A stretch of 64,000 nt of DNA from Aliidongia dinghuensis (GCF_014643535.1 NZ_BMJQ01000017.1:62001-126000); one strand, 5' to 3'; numbered from the stretch's first letter, positions 19,663 through 30,113 are shown. Program-made: numbers and translations. The notes: generated from the sequence alone by a model not told the origin.

Positions 19663-21612
19663 ATGGTGGATCTCTTCGACACGAGCGCACGCAAGTCCGA
19701 CGGCTACTCTGCCAAGGATATCGAGGTTCTGGAAGGCCTGGAGCCGGTCCGGCGGCGGCCGGGCATGTACATTGGCGGCACCGATGCGCGGGCGTTGCAT
19801 CACCTGGCCGCCGAAGTGCTCGACAACGCCATGGACGAGGCCGTAGCCGGCTATGCAAGCCGCATCGAGATCGAGCTCGCGGCCGACCTGTCGCTGACCA
19901 TCCGCGACAACGGCCGCGGCATTCCGGTCGACCCGCATCCGCGCTTTCCCGACAAGTCGGCGCTCGAAGTCATCCTCACCATGCTGCATTCGGGCGGCAA
20001 GTTCGGCGGCGACGCCTACAAGACCTCGGGCGGCCTGCACGGCGTCGGCGTCTCGGTCGTGAACGCGCTCTCCGATCGGCTGGTGGTCGAGATCGCGCGC
20101 GACAAGCAGCTCTATCGCCAGGAATATTCCCGCGGCCACGCACAGGCGCCGATCGCCAATATGGGCGCGGTCGCGAACCGGCGCGGCACCACGGTGACAT
20201 TCCATCCGGACGCCGAGATCTTCGGCGCCGGCAATCATCTGAACCCGGCGACGCTCTATCGCATGTGCCGGTCCAAGGCGTATCTGTTCAAGGGCGTCGA
20301 GCTGCGCTGGAACTGCGCCGAGGGCATTCCGCGGCCCGAGGGCATTCCCGAGAAGGAAGTGCTGCATTTCCCGGGCGGGCTCGCCGACTATCTGGGCTCG
20401 ACCCTGACCGAGCGCGCGACCGTGACGGCGCAGCCGTTCGTGGGCGAGGTCGAACTCGGCGACCATGCCCGGGTCGAATGGGCGATCGCCTGGCCCGAGG
20501 ATGGCGACGGCTTCGCCTCCTATTATTGCAACACGATCCCGACGCCGGACGGCGGCACCCACGAGCTGGGCTTGCGCGCCGCCCTCACCCGCTCGCTCCG
20601 CGCCTATGGCGAGCTGGTCGGCAACCGGCGCGCCGGCATCGTCGCGGCCGAAGACGTGGTCGGCGGGGCTGCGATCATGCTGTCGCTCTTCATGCGCGAC
20701 CCGCAGTTCCAGGGCCAAACCAAGGATCGCCTGGTCTCGCCCGAGGGGCAGAAGCTGGTCGAGCAGGCGGTCAAGGACCGGTTCGACCATTGGCTGTCCG
20801 ACGATTCGGCCTCGGCCAAGCTGCTGCTCGAGGCGCTCGTCGACAAGGCCGAGGAGCGGCAGCGGCGCAAGCAGCAGAAGGAGATGGCGCGCAAGAGTGC
20901 CACGCGCAAGCTGCGCCTGCCCGGCAAGCTCGCCGACTGCACGCGCGACAGCTCGATCGGCACCGAGATCTTCCTGGTCGAGGGCGACAGCGCCGGTGGC
21001 TCGGCCAAGCAGGCGCGCCAGCGCGACACCCAGGCGATCCTGCCATTGCGCGGCAAGATCCTGAATGTGGCGAGCGCCACCGCCGACAAGCTCAAGGCGA
21101 ACCAGGAACTTTCCGACCTGGTGCTGGCCTTGGGCTGCGGCACCGGCAAACACTACCTGGAAGACAAGCTGCGCTACGAGCGGGTCATCATCATGACCGA
21201 CGCCGACGTGGACGGCGCCCATATCGCCTCGCTGTTGATGACCTTCTTCTATCGCGAGATGCCCGGCCTGATCGAGAACGGCCACCTCTACCTCGCCCAG
21301 CCGCCGCTCTATCGCCTGACCGCCGGCGACGTGCGCATCTACGCGCGCGACGACGCGCATAAGGACGAGCTGCTCGAGACGACGTTCAAGAACAAGAAGA
21401 CCGAGATCAGCCGCTTCAAGGGCCTGGGCGAAATGCCGCCGGCCGATCTCAAGGTTACGACCATGGATGCGGCAAGCCGCACCCTGCTGCGTGTCAGCCA
21501 GCAGGATCTGCGCACTCCCGATCTGGTCGAAAGCCTGATGGGCCGCAAGCCGGAGTTGCGGTATAATTTCATCCAGCAGAATGCCCAATTCGCCCACGAC
21601 CTGGATATTTGA
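19663..21612 (+). CDS. parE: DNA topoisomerase IV subunit B
   Basis: ParE supplies the ATPase half of topoisomerase IV, which unlinks daughter chromosomes. The 649-residue protein has the GHKL ATPase motifs (EVLDNAMDEA with catalytic Glu and Mg-binding Asn, RDNGRGIPVDPHP, SGGLHGVGVSVVNALS) and the TOPRIM block with EGDSAGGSAKQARQR, LPLRGKILNV and MTDADVDGAHIASLL. Its partner parC is in the same window at 47.7-49.9 kb, not adjacent. A TTG at 19633 would lengthen it, but homologues begin near MVDLFDT, giving the ATG at 19663; the GGAG directly before it is tight, so the next GTG codon is possible. Confidence 0.95.
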   Translation: MVDLFDTSARKSDGYSAKDIEVLEGLEPVRRRPGMYIGGTDARALHHLAAEVLDNAMDEAVAGYASRIEIELAADLSLTIRDNGRGIPVDPHPRFPDKSALEVILTMLHSGGKFGGDAYKTSGGLHGVGVSVVNALSDRLVVEIARDKQLYRQEYSRGHAQAPIANMGAVANRRGTTVTFHPDAEIFGAGNHLNPATLYRMCRSKAYLFKGVELRWNCAEGIPRPEGIPEKEVLHFPGGLADYLGSTLTERATVTAQPFVGEVELGDHARVEWAIAWPEDGDGFASYYCNTIPTPDGGTHELGLRAALTRSLRAYGELVGNRRAGIVAAEDVVGGAAIMLSLFMRDPQFQGQTKDRLVSPEGQKLVEQAVKDRFDHWLSDDSASAKLLLEALVDKAEERQRRKQQKEMARKSATRKLRLPGKLADCTRDSSIGTEIFLVEGDSAGGSAKQARQRDTQAILPLRGKILNVASATADKLKANQELSDLVLALGCGTGKHYLEDKLRYERVIIMTDADVDGAHIASLLMTFFYREMPGLIENGHLYLAQPPLYRLTAGDVRIYARDDAHKDELLETTFKNKKTEISRFKGLGEMPPADLKVTTMDAASRTLLRVSQQDLRTPDLVESLMGRKPELRYNFIQQNAQFAHDLDI

Positions 21613-21623
21613 GCGAACCGGCC

Positions 21624-22238
21624 ATGGCTTCACGCACGCCGATCTTCATTCTTGACGTCGGCGGCGTGCTGTTGCGGCACGACAACGAAATCCTCTACGA
21701 CCGGCTGGCCGCACGCTGCGCCGATCCGTTCGCGGCGCGGTCCCAGTTGGCCGCCTCCGTCCATGACCAGGTCATCGGCAGCGGCCACATGAGCGTCGCC
21801 GACCTCCACGGCACGCTTGTTGCCGAATATGGGCTCGCCGCGACCTACGATGCCTTCCTCGTGCTCTGGAGCAGCCATTTCAGCGCCATGCCCGAGATGG
21901 AGCCGGTCATGCGTGCGCTCACCGCGCGCCATCGGGTCGTGCTGTTCTCCAACACGAACGCGGCGCACTGGGCCCATGTGACGGCCTATTATCCCATCCT
22001 GTCCTATGCGCGCTGCGCCTATCTCTCGTTCGAGCTCGGTCTGGTCAAACCGGATCCGACGGCCTATCGGCGCGTGCTGACGCTCGAACAATGCGCGGCG
22101 GAAGACGTCGTCTTTGTCGACGACCGCGCCGAGAATGTCGCGGCCGCCACGGCGCTCGGCATGGACGGCATCGTCTTCACCGACGCCATGACCTTCGGTG
22201 CCGCCCTCGCCGACCGCGGGATCCGGCTGGATTCCTGA
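21624..22238 (+). CDS. HAD-superfamily hydrolase (subfamily IA)
   Basis: The 204-residue protein is a haloacid dehalogenase-type phosphatase. Motif I is FILDVGGVLLR with the nucleophilic Asp, motif II is LFSNTNAAHW, motif III is the Lys of GLVKPDPTAYRR and motif IV is VVFVDDRAENV. The D-x-G form of motif I and the helical cap between I and II resemble the YihX sugar-phosphatase group. It starts 11 bases after the parE stop; a TTG overlapping that stop is an alternative start. The substrate is unknown. Confidence 0.9.
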   Translation: MASRTPIFILDVGGVLLRHDNEILYDRLAARCADPFAARSQLAASVHDQVIGSGHMSVADLHGTLVAEYGLAATYDAFLVLWSSHFSAMPEMEPVMRALTARHRVVLFSNTNAAHWAHVTAYYPILSYARCAYLSFELGLVKPDPTAYRRVLTLEQCAAEDVVFVDDRAENVAAATALGMDGIVFTDAMTFGAALADRGIRLDS

Positions 22239-22259
22239 TCGGCGAGAGCGGCGGCCTGA

Positions 22260-22742
22260 TCAGGGCTTCTTCGGCTTTTCCTTCTCGTTGTTCTCGGCAG
22301 CCAGCACGAAGGCATGGGCGTCGGCCACGTCCTTGATCGCGCGCGCCCGCCAGCCGAGCGCCTTCTTGTCGTCCTCGTCGGCGTTGAGGTCGCGCGTGAC
22401 CCCCTCGACCAGCGACTGGATCTCGTGCAGCCGGTCGCGGTGCGAGACGTTGGCGTCGATCGGCACGTGATCGTCCGGCGATTTGCCGTCGTCGATCGAG
22501 GCGTGCTTGATCTCGGCCATCGCCTGGTCGATGTCGTTGACCGCCGTCAGCTCGAACTTATGCGCCGGCGTGTCGTCCGGCACCATGAGCAGAGCCCGCG
22601 CCAGACGGAGGTCGACCAGCGCCTGGGAATAGTGCGGATGCGCACTCGCCGCGGCGGGCGGCGGCGTCTGCGCCAGACCGACCGTTGCAAATGTCAGGCC
22701 CGAGGCCGCAACGGCTGCCAAGATTGAAGTGTGACGCAGCAT
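22260..22742 (-). CDS. Small exported hypothetical protein
   Basis: The 160-residue product has a signal peptide (MLRHTSILAAVAASGLTFAT, then cleavage near AQT) and a soluble helical domain beginning with SQALVDLRLARALL. The C-terminus is highly charged and Lys-rich (NNEKEKPKKP). I do not recognise a named family; similar short periplasmic proteins of unknown function occur in alphaproteobacteria. The ATG at 22742 has GAGGAG ten bases upstream. The frame stays open to 22841, and a 15-bp repeat upstream duplicates the start-codon region. Confidence 0.75.
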   Translation of the reverse strand: MLRHTSILAAVAASGLTFATVGLAQTPPPAAASAHPHYSQALVDLRLARALLMVPDDTPAHKFELTAVNDIDQAMAEIKHASIDDGKSPDDHVPIDANVSHRDRLHEIQSLVEGVTRDLNADEDDKKALGWRARAIKDVADAHAFVLAAENNEKEKPKKP

Positions 22743-22792
22743 GGAACGAAGGCTCCTCGTAGGATGATGGTACCGGTGCAGCATGGAACGAA
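22737..22792. repeat. 15-bp direct repeat around the start of the exported protein
   Basis: GCAGCATGGAACGAA occurs at 22737-22751 and again at 22778-22792. On the minus strand each copy contains an in-frame ATG, so the second copy offers an alternative start 14 codons upstream. It could also be a pair of protein-binding sites in the leader. Confidence 0.8.
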
Positions 22793-22911
22793 CCGCACCT
22801 ACTAAGGCGTGACTTCCGTGAGTCCAGATGACCGGTATCATGAAATTTGCGTTTCAATCGACCGCATCCGTCCTAGACTTATGCGTTTCAGACGAGTGAG
22901 GCCGCGCGTCG

Positions 22912-24576
22912 TTGGATACGACCCTGACATTCATCGACTTGGCCGGATCGATCGCCCTGCTCCTTTGGGGCGTGCACATGGTCCAGACCGGCATTCAACG
23001 GGCATTCGGGCCGGATCTGCGGCGGCTGCTGGCCGCCGCGCTCGGCAATAGGCTGAAGGCGTTCGCCGCCGGGCTTGGCGTCACCGCCGTCCTGCAGAGC
23101 AGCACGGCAACCGGCCTCATGATCTCGTCATTCGCGGCCGCCGGCTTCATCGATTTGGCGTCCGGTCTCGCCGTCATGCTGGGGGCTAACGTCGGCACAA
23201 CCCTGATCGTTCAACTCCTGTCGTTCGATGTGACGCGCATCGCCCCGCCGCTCGTGCTGCTGGGCGTGCTCATGTTCCGGCGCGGCACATTGGCCCGCAC
23301 GCGCGACCTCGGCCGCGTCGCCATCGGGCTCGGCCTGATGCTGATTGCCCTCGGCCAGGTGCTGCAGGTGCTGACGCCGTTCGAGGACGTGCCGAGCCTC
23401 AGGATCCTCCTGGGCATGATCGCGACGGCCCCGATCGTGGCATTGCTATTCTCGGCGGCGCTCACCTGGCTCGCGCATTCGAGCGTTGCCGTCATCCTGC
23501 TCGTCATGTCGTTCGCGAGCCGCGGCGTGGTACCGCCCCATGCGGCCTTCGCACTGGTACTGGGCGCCAATCTCGGCACGGCGATCAACCCGGTGCTGGA
23601 GAGCGCCGGCGGCAACGATCCGGCCGCCAAGCGGCTGCCGCTCGGCAACCTGATCAACCGGCTGGTCGGCTGCGGACTGGCGCTCGCAGCCCTCGACTGG
23701 ATCGGGCCGGTGCTGGTGACGATCGAGCCTGACAGCGCCCGCGCCGTGGCAGATTTCCACACCGCCTTCAATCTGGTGCTGGCGCTGCTGTTCCTGCCGG
23801 CCCTCGAGCCGTTCTCACGCCTGCTGCAGCGCTGGATCCCCAACCGGGTCGACGCCCCCGATCCGTCGCAACCGCTCTACCTCGACCCTGCGGCCCGGGA
23901 AATCCCGTCGCTCGCGCTTGCCAGCGCCGCGCGCGAGGCATTGCGCATGGCGGACGCGCTCGAAGCCATGCTGCACGGCGTTGCGGATGCCTTCGACAAG
24001 GGCGATCGGACCAAGATCGCGGAAACCAAGCGGATCGACGACACGCTCGACCGGCTCAACACGGCGATCAAGGCCTATCTGACCGTGTTCGATCCCGATG
24101 CCATGGCGAATGCCGACAACCGGCGCCTGCTCGAAATCCTGACGTTCACCACCAACATCGAGCATGCCGGCGACGTGCTGGAGCGCGACATCCTCGGTAT
24201 CGTCAATCGACAGCTGAAGCGCGGCCTGAAGCTGTCGACGGTCGGCAAGGCCGAGATCCTGGGCCTGATCGATCGGCTGTGCCGCAATCTGCGCTCATGC
24301 GTCGCCGTGTTCATGACCGAGGATGCCGGTATGGCCCGGCTGCTCGCCGACGAGAAGGAAGCGTTCCGCGACATCGAGGCGGCAGCGACCCAGGCGCATT
24401 TCATGCGGCTGCGCGCCGGTGCGGCACTCACGGCCGAGACGAGCTCGCTCCATCTCGACCTGATCCGCGACCTGAAGCGCGTCAACGCCCACCTGGTTGC
24501 TGCCGCCGCCTACCCGGTCTTGAAGGAGCAGGGCGAACTGCTGCCGAGCCGGGTCCGAAGCGGGAACCAGGACTAA
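22912..24576 (+). CDS. Na/Pi cotransporter family protein with PhoU-like domain
   Basis: The 554-residue protein belongs to the NptA/YjbB sodium-phosphate cotransporter group. The membrane half contains the duplicated QSS-type signatures (LQSSTATGLM and LAHSSVAVILL), each followed by a GANxGT turn (GANVGTTL and GANLGTAI). The soluble half from about residue 330 is a PhoU-like helical bundle. Family members move phosphate out or in with sodium. The frame is closed upstream by a stop at 22897, so the start is the TTG at 22912. The stop codon overlaps the end of the convergent MFS gene by four bases. Confidence 0.92.
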   Translation: MDTTLTFIDLAGSIALLLWGVHMVQTGIQRAFGPDLRRLLAAALGNRLKAFAAGLGVTAVLQSSTATGLMISSFAAAGFIDLASGLAVMLGANVGTTLIVQLLSFDVTRIAPPLVLLGVLMFRRGTLARTRDLGRVAIGLGLMLIALGQVLQVLTPFEDVPSLRILLGMIATAPIVALLFSAALTWLAHSSVAVILLVMSFASRGVVPPHAAFALVLGANLGTAINPVLESAGGNDPAAKRLPLGNLINRLVGCGLALAALDWIGPVLVTIEPDSARAVADFHTAFNLVLALLFLPALEPFSRLLQRWIPNRVDAPDPSQPLYLDPAAREIPSLALASAAREALRMADALEAMLHGVADAFDKGDRTKIAETKRIDDTLDRLNTAIKAYLTVFDPDAMANADNRRLLEILTFTTNIEHAGDVLERDILGIVNRQLKRGLKLSTVGKAEILGLIDRLCRNLRSCVAVFMTEDAGMARLLADEKEAFRDIEAAATQAHFMRLRAGAALTAETSSLHLDLIRDLKRVNAHLVAAAAYPVLKEQGELLPSRVRSGNQD

Positions 24577-25838
24577 TGCGCCATGTCGGCAGCGCTGGCG
24601 ATGCCGCTTGCCGTCGGCTGGAACAGCCGGCCGCGCTCGGCCCATAGCACGGCGATGAGCGCCAAGCTGCTGCAGCCGGTGAAGCCCAGCGTCAGCGGCG
24701 TAACCGTGCCGTTGAAGTGCTGGCCGACGTAGAAGCCGATCAAGGCGCCGACCACGGTGCTGACGAAGCCCTGCACCGAGGACGCGGTGCCGGCGACATG
24801 GCCGAGCGGCTCCATCGCCATCGCGCCGAAATTCGGCCCGACCAGGCCGAAGCAGAACATCATCGCCGACTGGCAGAGCGCGAAGGTCACGAGCGTCTCG
24901 TGGCCGGCGATCGCGAGCGTCGCATGGCCGCCGGCGACGACGATGTAGCCGATCAGCGCCGAGTGGGAGATGACGCGCGTGCCGTAGCGGCCGACGAAGC
25001 GCGCGTTCAGCACCGACGAGATCGCCATGAACACGGCGATGAGCGCGAAGATCGTCGTGAACAGGCGCCCGGCCTGGAACACGTCGACGAACACCTGCTG
25101 GGCGGAATTGATGAAGCCGACGAGGCCGCCGTACATCAGCGTCTGGCCGCACATGTAGCCGACCGCGACGCGGTTGCTGACCGTGAGGCGGAACGCGTGG
25201 ACGACGCTCGCGATCGAGGTCGGCTGCCGGTCCTCCTCGTGCAGCGTCTCCGGCAGGCGCAGCGCCGCCCAGGCGAGCACGGCAATGCCGAACAGCGTCA
25301 GGCCGATGAAGATGCTGCGCCACGGAAAGGCCAGCATGATCAGCTGGCCGATCGACGGCGCCAGGATCGGCACGGCCAGGAACACGATGAAGGCGAGCGA
25401 CATGACCCGCGCCATCTTCCGGCCGCCGTAGCAGTCGCGCACGATCGAGATCACCAGCACGCGCGAGGAGGCGGCCGCGATGCCCTGCAGCACGCGGGCG
25501 ATCAGCATCATCTCGAACGAGACGGACAGCCCCGCCGCCAGGCTGAAGATCGTGTAGGCCGCAAGGCCGCCCAGCAGGATGGGCTTGCGGCCGAAATGAT
25601 CGGCGAGCGGGCCATAGACGATCTGCGCCGCGCCGAAGCCCAGGAGATAGGCAGTGACGACCCATTGGCGGGCGTTCTCGGTCGGGATGGCGAGCGACTG
25701 GCCGATGTCGGGCAGCGCCGGCAGCATCGTGTCAACCGCGAGCGCGTTCACCGCCATGATCGCCGCGATCAATGCCACGAACTCCCTGAACCCCATGCCG
25801 GCGTGCGGCGTCGCGGCACTCGTGGAGGCGACGGTCAT
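24573..25838 (-). CDS. Bcr/CflA-type MFS drug efflux transporter
   Basis: The 421-residue protein has twelve predicted membrane helices of the major facilitator superfamily. The N-terminal VDTMLPALPDIGQSL segment and the loop YGPLADHFGRKPILLGGL are signatures of the DHA1 Bcr/CflA group, proton-coupled exporters of small drugs such as bicyclomycin or chloramphenicol. It follows the alpha/beta hydrolase by a TGATG junction, so the two are translationally coupled. The stop overlaps the convergent Na/Pi gene. The transported compound is unknown. Confidence 0.92.
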   Translation of the reverse strand: MTVASTSAATPHAGMGFREFVALIAAIMAVNALAVDTMLPALPDIGQSLAIPTENARQWVVTAYLLGFGAAQIVYGPLADHFGRKPILLGGLAAYTIFSLAAGLSVSFEMMLIARVLQGIAAASSRVLVISIVRDCYGGRKMARVMSLAFIVFLAVPILAPSIGQLIMLAFPWRSIFIGLTLFGIAVLAWAALRLPETLHEEDRQPTSIASVVHAFRLTVSNRVAVGYMCGQTLMYGGLVGFINSAQQVFVDVFQAGRLFTTIFALIAVFMAISSVLNARFVGRYGTRVISHSALIGYIVVAGGHATLAIAGHETLVTFALCQSAMMFCFGLVGPNFGAMAMEPLGHVAGTASSVQGFVSTVVGALIGFYVGQHFNGTVTPLTLGFTGCSSLALIAVLWAERGRLFQPTASGIASAADMAH

Positions 25839-26536
25839 CAGGTGGTCAACCAGTCGAACATCGCGCGGTTCACGACATCCGGCTTCTCGAGCGTCGACAG
25901 GTGGCCGCAGCGCGCGATGACCTGGAACTCGGCCCCGCGGATGCCGTCCGCCAGCTCTTCGTTGACCGTGACCGGCGTCAGCTGATCGTCCGCGCCGACC
26001 ATGACCAGGGTCGGCACCACGATATCCTTGAGGAACGGCCGGCTATCCCGCCGGTTCATGATCGCGATCTCCTGCCGGATGAACGCCGGCTGGCCGATGC
26101 GCTGCGCCATGTCGGTCACGATGGTGCTCAAGGGCGGAAACTGATGATCCTTGTGCAGCAGCTGCGGCAGCAACCTGGGGGTGACGCCCTTGAACTTGCC
26201 GCGGTTCGCAAGCTCGATGAGCGCCTTGCGCCGCTCGGTGAGCTCCGGCGTATCGGACCGGCCCGAGGTGTCGAGCAGCGCCAGATGGCTCACCCGCTCC
26301 GGCGCCTGGCGCATGATCTCGAGCGCCACATAGCCGCCCATCGACAGGCCGGCGACGGCAAAACGTGCGGGCGCCGCCGCAAGCGCATCGCGCGCCATGC
26401 CCTCGATCGAATCGGATCGGGTCAGGTCCGCGACCGTGACCTCGGCGACGTCGACCAGCGCCTCGCGCTGGAACTGCCAGAGCGCCGCGTCGCACAGCAA
26501 TCCGGGTAACAGCAGCAACTGTTGCTTTTCTGCCAA
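25838..26536 (-). CDS. Alpha/beta hydrolase
   Basis: The 232-residue protein is an alpha/beta-hydrolase. The nucleophile elbow is GLSMGGY (Ser in G-x-S-x-G), the acid is the Asp of VGADDQLTP and the catalytic His is in ARCGHLSTLEKP. The oxyanion region is LLPGLLCDAALW. The start is probably the TTG at 26536, which has GGAGG five bases upstream; a GTG at 26563 would add nine residues with no ribosome site. It is coupled to the efflux gene downstream, suggesting modification or release of a compound that the pump exports. The substrate is unknown. Confidence 0.88.
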   Translation of the reverse strand: MAEKQQLLLLPGLLCDAALWQFQREALVDVAEVTVADLTRSDSIEGMARDALAAAPARFAVAGLSMGGYVALEIMRQAPERVSHLALLDTSGRSDTPELTERRKALIELANRGKFKGVTPRLLPQLLHKDHQFPPLSTIVTDMAQRIGQPAFIRQEIAIMNRRDSRPFLKDIVVPTLVMVGADDQLTPVTVNEELADGIRGAEFQVIARCGHLSTLEKPDVVNRAMFDWLTT

Positions 26537-26686
26537 GGAATCCTCCAGCCGGGCTCGATACACCCAGGACGGGAGCCATAGACGGAAGCCATGGCCGAGG
26601 CGCCATGAGACGAGCAGCCGTCCCCGAGTTCAACGGTGAATCGGCGCCCGCATGGCAGGGCTTCCCCGGAAGAGCAATGAACTGCT

Positions 26687-26710
26687 TTGACTTTTCGCGC
26701 AAACCGGACC
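26687..26710 (+). promoter_or_regulatory. Candidate sigma-70 promoter for the helicase gene
   Basis: TTGACT at 26687-26692 is followed 18 bases later by AATTAC, a weak -10 box, about 56 bases before the favoured helicase start. The 26537-26765 gap between the divergent genes holds no gene. The -10 element is poor, so this is a modest call. Confidence 0.35.
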
Positions 26711-26765
26711 AATTACAGCGCTATTCACGCTCGCACACTTGTATGAACCGGGGATCGAAACGCCC

Positions 26766-28319
<1,554 letters not shown>

Positions 28320-28331
28320 TCCCTGCCACCC

Positions 28332-28357
28332 AGAGCGAGTTCGAAGAGCGAGTTCGA
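28332..28357. repeat. 13-bp perfect tandem duplication
   Basis: AGAGCGAGTTCGA is repeated exactly at 28332-28344 and 28345-28357, in the 44-base gap between the helicase stop and the next gene. It ends six bases before the RAM protein ATG, so it occupies the ribosome-binding region. Confidence 0.9.
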
Positions 28358-28363
28358 CAGGCC

Positions 28364-28621
28364 ATGAAGACCATCTTCGTCAATGTGAAATGCGAGCTCG
28401 GCAAGGCCTATGTCGTGGCCGACGAGGCGGTGCAGGCGATCGAGCAGGTCTCCGAGGTCTACTCGACCTCTGGCCAGTGGGACCTCATGATGAAGTGCTA
28501 TCTCGACGAGGAGACCGACATCGGCCGCTTCGTGACCGAGAAGCTGCAGACGCTGCCCGGCGTCAAGGACACGTTCACAGTCATCGCCTACAAGGCGTTC
28601 TCGGAAGACCACTCGCACTAG
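28364..28621 (+). CDS. Stand-alone Lrp/AsnC ligand-binding (RAM) domain protein
   Basis: The 85-residue protein is only the effector-binding and oligomerisation domain of Lrp/AsnC regulators, without the helix-turn-helix. Recognisable segments are VKCELGKAYVVADEAVQAIE, VYSTSGQWDLMMKCYLDEE (with the glycine-rich turn that binds amino acids) and KLQTLPGVKDTFT near the end. Such proteins bind amino acids and can modulate full-length partners or act alone. It follows the helicase by 44 bases on the same strand. Confidence 0.88.
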   Translation: MKTIFVNVKCELGKAYVVADEAVQAIEQVSEVYSTSGQWDLMMKCYLDEETDIGRFVTEKLQTLPGVKDTFTVIAYKAFSEDHSH

Positions 28622-28631
28622 TCCCCTCGTC

Positions 28632-28740
28632 CGTCATCCCCGCGCAAGCGGGGATCCAGTCCCTTACGCGCGGCAGCGCGGACAAGACATGTCGCCGCAG
28701 ACGCGGCTCTCGCTGGGTTCCCGCCTACGCGGGAACGACG
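28632..28740. repeat. Dispersed inverted-repeat element, copy 1
   Basis: This 109-bp element begins CGTCATCCCCGCG and ends CGCGGGAACGACG, with long imperfect terminal inverted repeats and a middle containing ATGTCGCCGCAGACGCGGCT. A second copy lies at 49947-50057. It resembles the short palindromic elements often found between genes in high-GC proteobacteria. Read on the plus strand, its right half gives MSPQTRLSLGSRLRGND, which would form a false N-terminal extension of AroA. Confidence 0.88.
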
Positions 28741-28760
28741 CCTTCTCAATTGGGCAAGAC

Positions 28761-30026
28761 ATGACATACCTGGGACTGGACCGCTCAGCGCTCACCATCA
28801 TCCCGCCGACCGCCCCCTTGCGCGGGCGCGTTGCCCCGCCGGGCTCCAAGTCCATCACGAACCGGGTACTGCTGCTGGCGGCGCTTGCGACGGGTACCAG
28901 CCGCCTCACCGGCGCACTCAAGAGCGATGACACCGCCCGGATGGCGGAAGCGCTCCGCGACATGGGCGTGCGCGTCGACGAGCCGGACGAGACCAGCTTC
29001 GTCGTCACCGGCCAAGGCCGGCTCGCGTCCCCGCACCGCCCGCTGTTCCTCGGCAATGCCGGCACGGCGACCCGTTTCCTCACCGCCGTCGCCGCGACGG
29101 TCGACGGCACCGTCGTGGTCGATGGCGACCCGCACATGCGCAAGCGGCCGATCGGCCCGCTGGTGACGGCGCTCCGCTCGCTCGGCGTCGAGATCGAGGC
29201 GCCGACGGGCTGCCCGCCGGTGACGATCCGCGGCCGCGGCCCGCTCGACGCCGGCCGGGTCGAGATCGACGCCGGCCTGTCGAGCCAATATGTCTCGGCG
29301 CTCCTGATGGCGGCCGCCTGCGGCAAGGGGCCGATCGAAGTGGCGCTCTCCGGCACCGAGATCGGTGCCCGCGGCTATGTCGACCTGACGCTCGCCGCCA
29401 TGGCAAGCTTCGGTGCCGCGGTCGAGCGGGTCGACGCCGCGACCTGGCGCGTGGCGCCGACCGGCTATCGGGCGAGCGATTTCGCGATCGAGCCGGACGC
29501 CTCGGCCGCAACCTATCTCTGGGCGGCGGAAGCGCTCACCGGCGGCGCCATCGACATCGGCACGAAAGCGGCGGCCTTCACCCAGCCGGACGCGCACGCC
29601 CATGCGCTGATCGCCAGCTTCCCGCACATGCCGGCGGTCATCGACGGCGCGCAGATGCAGGATGCGGTGCCGACGCTCGCCGTGCTCGCCATGTTCAACG
29701 CGACGCCCGTGCGCTTCACCGGCATCGCCAATCTGCGCGTCAAGGAGTGTGACCGGATCAGGGCGCTCGCGACCGAGCTCGCCCGCATCCGCCCCGGGCT
29801 CGGCCGGGAGGAAGGCGACGACCTGATCGTTGCCGCCGACCCGGCACTGGTCGGCCAGACGCTGCCGACGCAGATCGAGACCTATGCCGACCACCGCATC
29901 GCCATGAGCTTCGCGCTCGCCGGCCTCAAGCTCCACGGCATCACGATCCTCGACCCCGGCTGCGTCGCCAAGACCTATCCCGGCTATTGGCAGGCGCTCG
30001 CGACGCTCGGCGTCCGCTTCGACTGA
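28761..30026 (+). CDS. aroA: 5-enolpyruvylshikimate-3-phosphate synthase
   Basis: AroA joins shikimate 3-phosphate and phosphoenolpyruvate, the sixth step of chorismate synthesis. The 421-residue protein has the substrate motifs PPGSKSITNRVLLLAAL, GNAGTATRFLTA, AGLSSQYVSALLMAA, KECDRIRA and the final DHRIAMSFAL, with the catalytic Asp and Glu expected in these regions. The frame is open upstream to 28689 through the dispersed element, but MTYLGLDRSA from the ATG at 28761 is the natural start. The PGSKSITNR and GNAGTATRFL forms are normal for the family. Confidence 0.96.
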   Translation: MTYLGLDRSALTIIPPTAPLRGRVAPPGSKSITNRVLLLAALATGTSRLTGALKSDDTARMAEALRDMGVRVDEPDETSFVVTGQGRLASPHRPLFLGNAGTATRFLTAVAATVDGTVVVDGDPHMRKRPIGPLVTALRSLGVEIEAPTGCPPVTIRGRGPLDAGRVEIDAGLSSQYVSALLMAAACGKGPIEVALSGTEIGARGYVDLTLAAMASFGAAVERVDAATWRVAPTGYRASDFAIEPDASAATYLWAAEALTGGAIDIGTKAAAFTQPDAHAHALIASFPHMPAVIDGAQMQDAVPTLAVLAMFNATPVRFTGIANLRVKECDRIRALATELARIRPGLGREEGDDLIVAADPALVGQTLPTQIETYADHRIAMSFALAGLKLHGITILDPGCVAKTYPGYWQALATLGVRFD

Positions 30027-30113
30027 GACGCTCCTCCCCCAAAACCGCGCTGCGTCGGATCGTCGTACCATTGCCCGGCGAAAACGTGTGATGATTGTAC
30101 CGATCCTGCCCTT

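Noticed and set aside
19585-21633. A 682-codon minus-strand frame opposite parE
   Set aside because: It is the complement of a definite topoisomerase gene and has no recognisable domain.
24573-24576. Four-base overlap of convergent stop codons (Na/Pi transporter and MFS gene)
   Set aside because: Real, but convergent overlaps of this size are common in compact genomes and do not suggest function.
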